DNA of 7,493 bases, taken from assembly GCA_024543015.1 (NCBI GenBank), contig JAMXCY010000042.1, forward strand, positions 1-7,493. Direction: 5' to 3'. The position numbers and the translations under genes are program-made. Source of the DNA: Candidatus Omnitrophota bacterium (lineage in GTDB: Bacteria; Omnitrophota; Gorgyraeia; JAFGHF01). The notes below the pieces were generated by a model. It worked only from the letters and a program-made list of their open reading frames with translations, searched no databases and was not told where the DNA came from. Below, in pieces: positions 6,119 through 7,493 of the stretch (the first letter of the stretch is position 1; every line of letters starts with the position of its first letter).

Positions 6119-7087
6119 TTATCCTTTCTTGATCAATCTTTCAATAGTTCCTCTGACCATTTCTACTGCCTTGGGGTGGCGCATAATTAAAATGTCTGCA
6201 CCGGATAAAAGTACTAAAACCGCAGTAGTTGCCTCCCAGATCGGGCCGCGCTGGGCTTGGGGACCCCACTCGGGATGCTCTGACTCAAGGCCTTTAGCCT
6301 CCTTTGCCCGCCAAGCTTCTTGTCCCACAAAACAGACGAAAGGCATCGAAAGCATTTTATCGCCCAAAAGAGCTGCTAAACGGGCGCGCTCCATAATGGA
6401 GTAGGCATATTCTAAGCCATAGCCCAAAGCGCCGATAGTGGTATTAATCACTATTTTAGTTAAATCAAAACCCATATCCGAAATCAATATATTAACCTGC
6501 TTGGCAATATTAATATCGATGGGGGATTCGCCAATGATATTGTGTCCGTCGGCAAGACAGGAAGCCGTCAAGGTCTTATAATTATCCTCCGTAGCATCGC
6601 CAAATAAACACCTCTGGCCTTTAGCTGCTTCACTGCATTTAGGTAAGACCAGACTATCCTTTTCATCATTACCCGAACCTAAGACGATTAAAGGCACCCC
6701 TACCGCATCAAGAATAGATTTCACTGTACTGGCGGCTTTATCCGCTGAGAGATTACCAAAATCCGGATGCGTACCTTGAAGCCTTAAACAAATAAGTTCT
6801 GCCTTGTACTGATCAACACACTTTTTGGCCCACTGCGCAGGATTACTTAACACATCCTTAAATGGCTCTTTGAGCACCTGCGGCCAATCTTTAGGCTCAA
6901 CATCCAGTACTTCCATGGCAATTACCGGTTTATTTGGCATACCCCCTTCGCCAAATAAATAAGGTAAACTAGGCTCGCCGCCTACAGTAATTTTGGAAGT
7001 TCGCGTGCCGCCTTCTTCTTTTGTAGCACCAATAGTTACAGTATTAATTGTGTTAGACCATTTTTCCTTTACCAGTTCCATAGGCAT
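6119..7087 (-). CDS. acsD: Corrinoid iron-sulfur protein small subunit (acetyl-CoA decarbonylase/synthase delta subunit)
   Basis: AcsD is the TIM-barrel small subunit of the corrinoid iron-sulfur protein. With AcsC it holds the cobamide that receives a methyl group from AcsE and passes it to acetyl-CoA synthase. The 322-residue product has the length of the Moorella protein (about 323) and matches my memory of it throughout: TIGATKEEGGTR near the N-terminus, PVIAMEVLD, DWPQVLKEPF, the SPIDINIAKQVNILI segment, GYGLEYAYSIMER, GDKMLSMP, GQEAWRAKE and a C-terminal LIMRHPKAVEMV. I chose the ATG at 7087, because a good GGAGGT lies 9 bases before it; the longer ATG at 7108 would put that ribosome site inside the gene and add the unlikely leader MWGGHLV. 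It sits between the CooC-like gene (2 bases) and acsE (3 bases). The large subunit gene acsC is not in the window. Confidence 0.96.
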   Translation of the reverse strand: MPMELVKEKWSNTINTVTIGATKEEGGTRTSKITVGGEPSLPYLFGEGGMPNKPVIAMEVLDVEPKDWPQVLKEPFKDVLSNPAQWAKKCVDQYKAELICLRLQGTHPDFGNLSADKAASTVKSILDAVGVPLIVLGSGNDEKDSLVLPKCSEAAKGQRCLFGDATEDNYKTLTASCLADGHNIIGESPIDINIAKQVNILISDMGFDLTKIVINTTIGALGYGLEYAYSIMERARLAALLGDKMLSMPFVCFVGQEAWRAKEAKGLESEHPEWGPQAQRGPIWEATTAVLVLLSGADILIMRHPKAVEMVRGTIERLIKKG

Positions 7088-7089
7088 AA

Positions 7090-7493
7090 CTAAATGACCT
7101 CCCCACATATCTTAGCAACTGCTTTTTGTGCTTTTGATTCTCTAGAAAGTGATTTGATATTACCGCTTTCCAGGCTCAATTTAATTAGCTCTTTATCTTC
7201 CGGGATTACGCCGGCTAAGGGAACCCCTATTTTAGCAATCTCTTTTTCCACCTGATTGAGCTTTTGGGGACCTCTGTTTATTATTAATTTTACATTTTTA
7301 ACAGTTAAGTTTAGTTCTCGACTTAAATCCAAAATTCTTTTTGCTGAACGTAAGCCCACTAAACTGTAATCGCTGACCAGAAACAAAAGGTCAATCTTGC
7401 GTGTTGTCCGGCGAGAAAGATGTTCCATCCCGGCTTCGTTATCAATCACAAGGTAGGGATAACTTTTGCTCAATCTCTCAATCAGGCTGCGCA
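7090..7493 (-). CDS. CooC/AcsF-type nickel-insertion ATPase, C-terminal part (5' end outside window)
   Basis: This is a P-loop ATPase of the CooC/AcsF family (MinD/ParA-like), which uses ATP to help insert nickel into CO dehydrogenase or acetyl-CoA synthase in the cytoplasm. Only the last 133 residues are present. The frame stays open to the right edge, so the TTG at 7473 is an internal Leu codon and not the start. What is seen is the Walker B-like strand with its family signature (YLVIDNEAGMEHLSRRTT), then a strand ending in LVSDYS and an IINRGP strand that would contact the nucleotide base. The N-terminal Walker A loop and the metal-binding CxC motif of CooC would lie beyond the edge. The stop TAG is 2 bases before the acsD start, so the two are surely co-transcribed. 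Family assignment is firm; whether it serves CODH (CooC) or ACS (AcsF) cannot be told from this fragment. Confidence 0.9.
   Translation of the reverse strand, partial: RSLIERLSKSYPYLVIDNEAGMEHLSRRTTRKIDLLFLVSDYSLVGLRSAKRILDLSRELNLTVKNVKLIINRGPQKLNQVEKEIAKIGVPLAGVIPEDKELIKLSLESGNIKSLSRESKAQKAVAKICGEVI
7097..7102 (-). promoter_or_regulatory. Ribosome binding site that fixes the acsD start
   Basis: The minus strand reads GGAGGT here, 9 bases before the ATG at 7087. It lies inside the last codons of the upstream CooC-like gene and downstream of the in-frame ATG at 7108, so it decides for the shorter acsD start. The overlap with the end of the upstream gene also suggests coupled translation. Confidence 0.8.

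Overview
The window looks like chromosomal DNA of a strictly anaerobic, CO2-fixing or acetogenic bacterium. The two most recognisable genes are acsD (small subunit of the corrinoid iron-sulfur protein) and acsE (methyltetrahydrofolate:corrinoid protein methyltransferase) of the Wood-Ljungdahl pathway, preceded by the C-terminal part of a CooC/AcsF-type nickel-insertion ATPase. The acsE product is the short, single-domain bacterial type, which points to a tetrahydrofolate-using bacterium rather than a methanogen. Moderate GC, very tight gene packing and archaeal-flavoured accessory genes would suit an uncultured anaerobic lineage (for example Omnitrophota-like or another candidate phylum), but that placement is a guess; nothing here is diagnostic.

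Every gene is on the minus strand, so the order of transcription is from high to low coordinates. Region 1 (7493 to 5327) is the Wood-Ljungdahl block: partial CooC-like ATPase, acsD, acsE. Region 2 (5330 to 2505) follows without a break: a YjbQ/UPF0047 protein whose start overlaps the acsE stop by 4 bases, a fusion of hexulose-6-phosphate synthase with an RraA-like domain, and a BioD-like/DRTGG ATPase resembling the N-terminal half of long phosphotransacetylases. Region 3 (2504 to 664) is a zinc-dependent medium-chain dehydrogenase followed by an LsrF/DhnA-type class I aldolase. After a 44-base gap, region 4 (619 to the left edge) is a membrane-anchored coiled-coil protein with a Pro/Lys/Glu repeat tail, cut by the window edge.

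The first eight genes are separated by at most 17 bases, and several junctions are stop-start contacts (ATGA at acsE/yjbQ, TAAATG twice). This strongly suggests one polycistronic transcript with translational coupling. No promoter, terminator, RNA gene, CRISPR array, transposon or plus-strand gene was found.

How the parts work together is partly inference. AcsE moves a methyl group from methyl-tetrahydrofolate to the cobalt of the AcsC/AcsD protein, which delivers it to acetyl-CoA synthase; the CooC-like ATPase helps load nickel into CO dehydrogenase or acetyl-CoA synthase. The downstream genes (HPS-RraA fusion, aldolase, dehydrogenase, DRTGG protein) look like a one-carbon/sugar-phosphate module attached to this core. 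A link between methyl-branch C1 metabolism and pentose or phospho-sugar aldol chemistry is the most interesting idea in the window, but it rests on gene order only.
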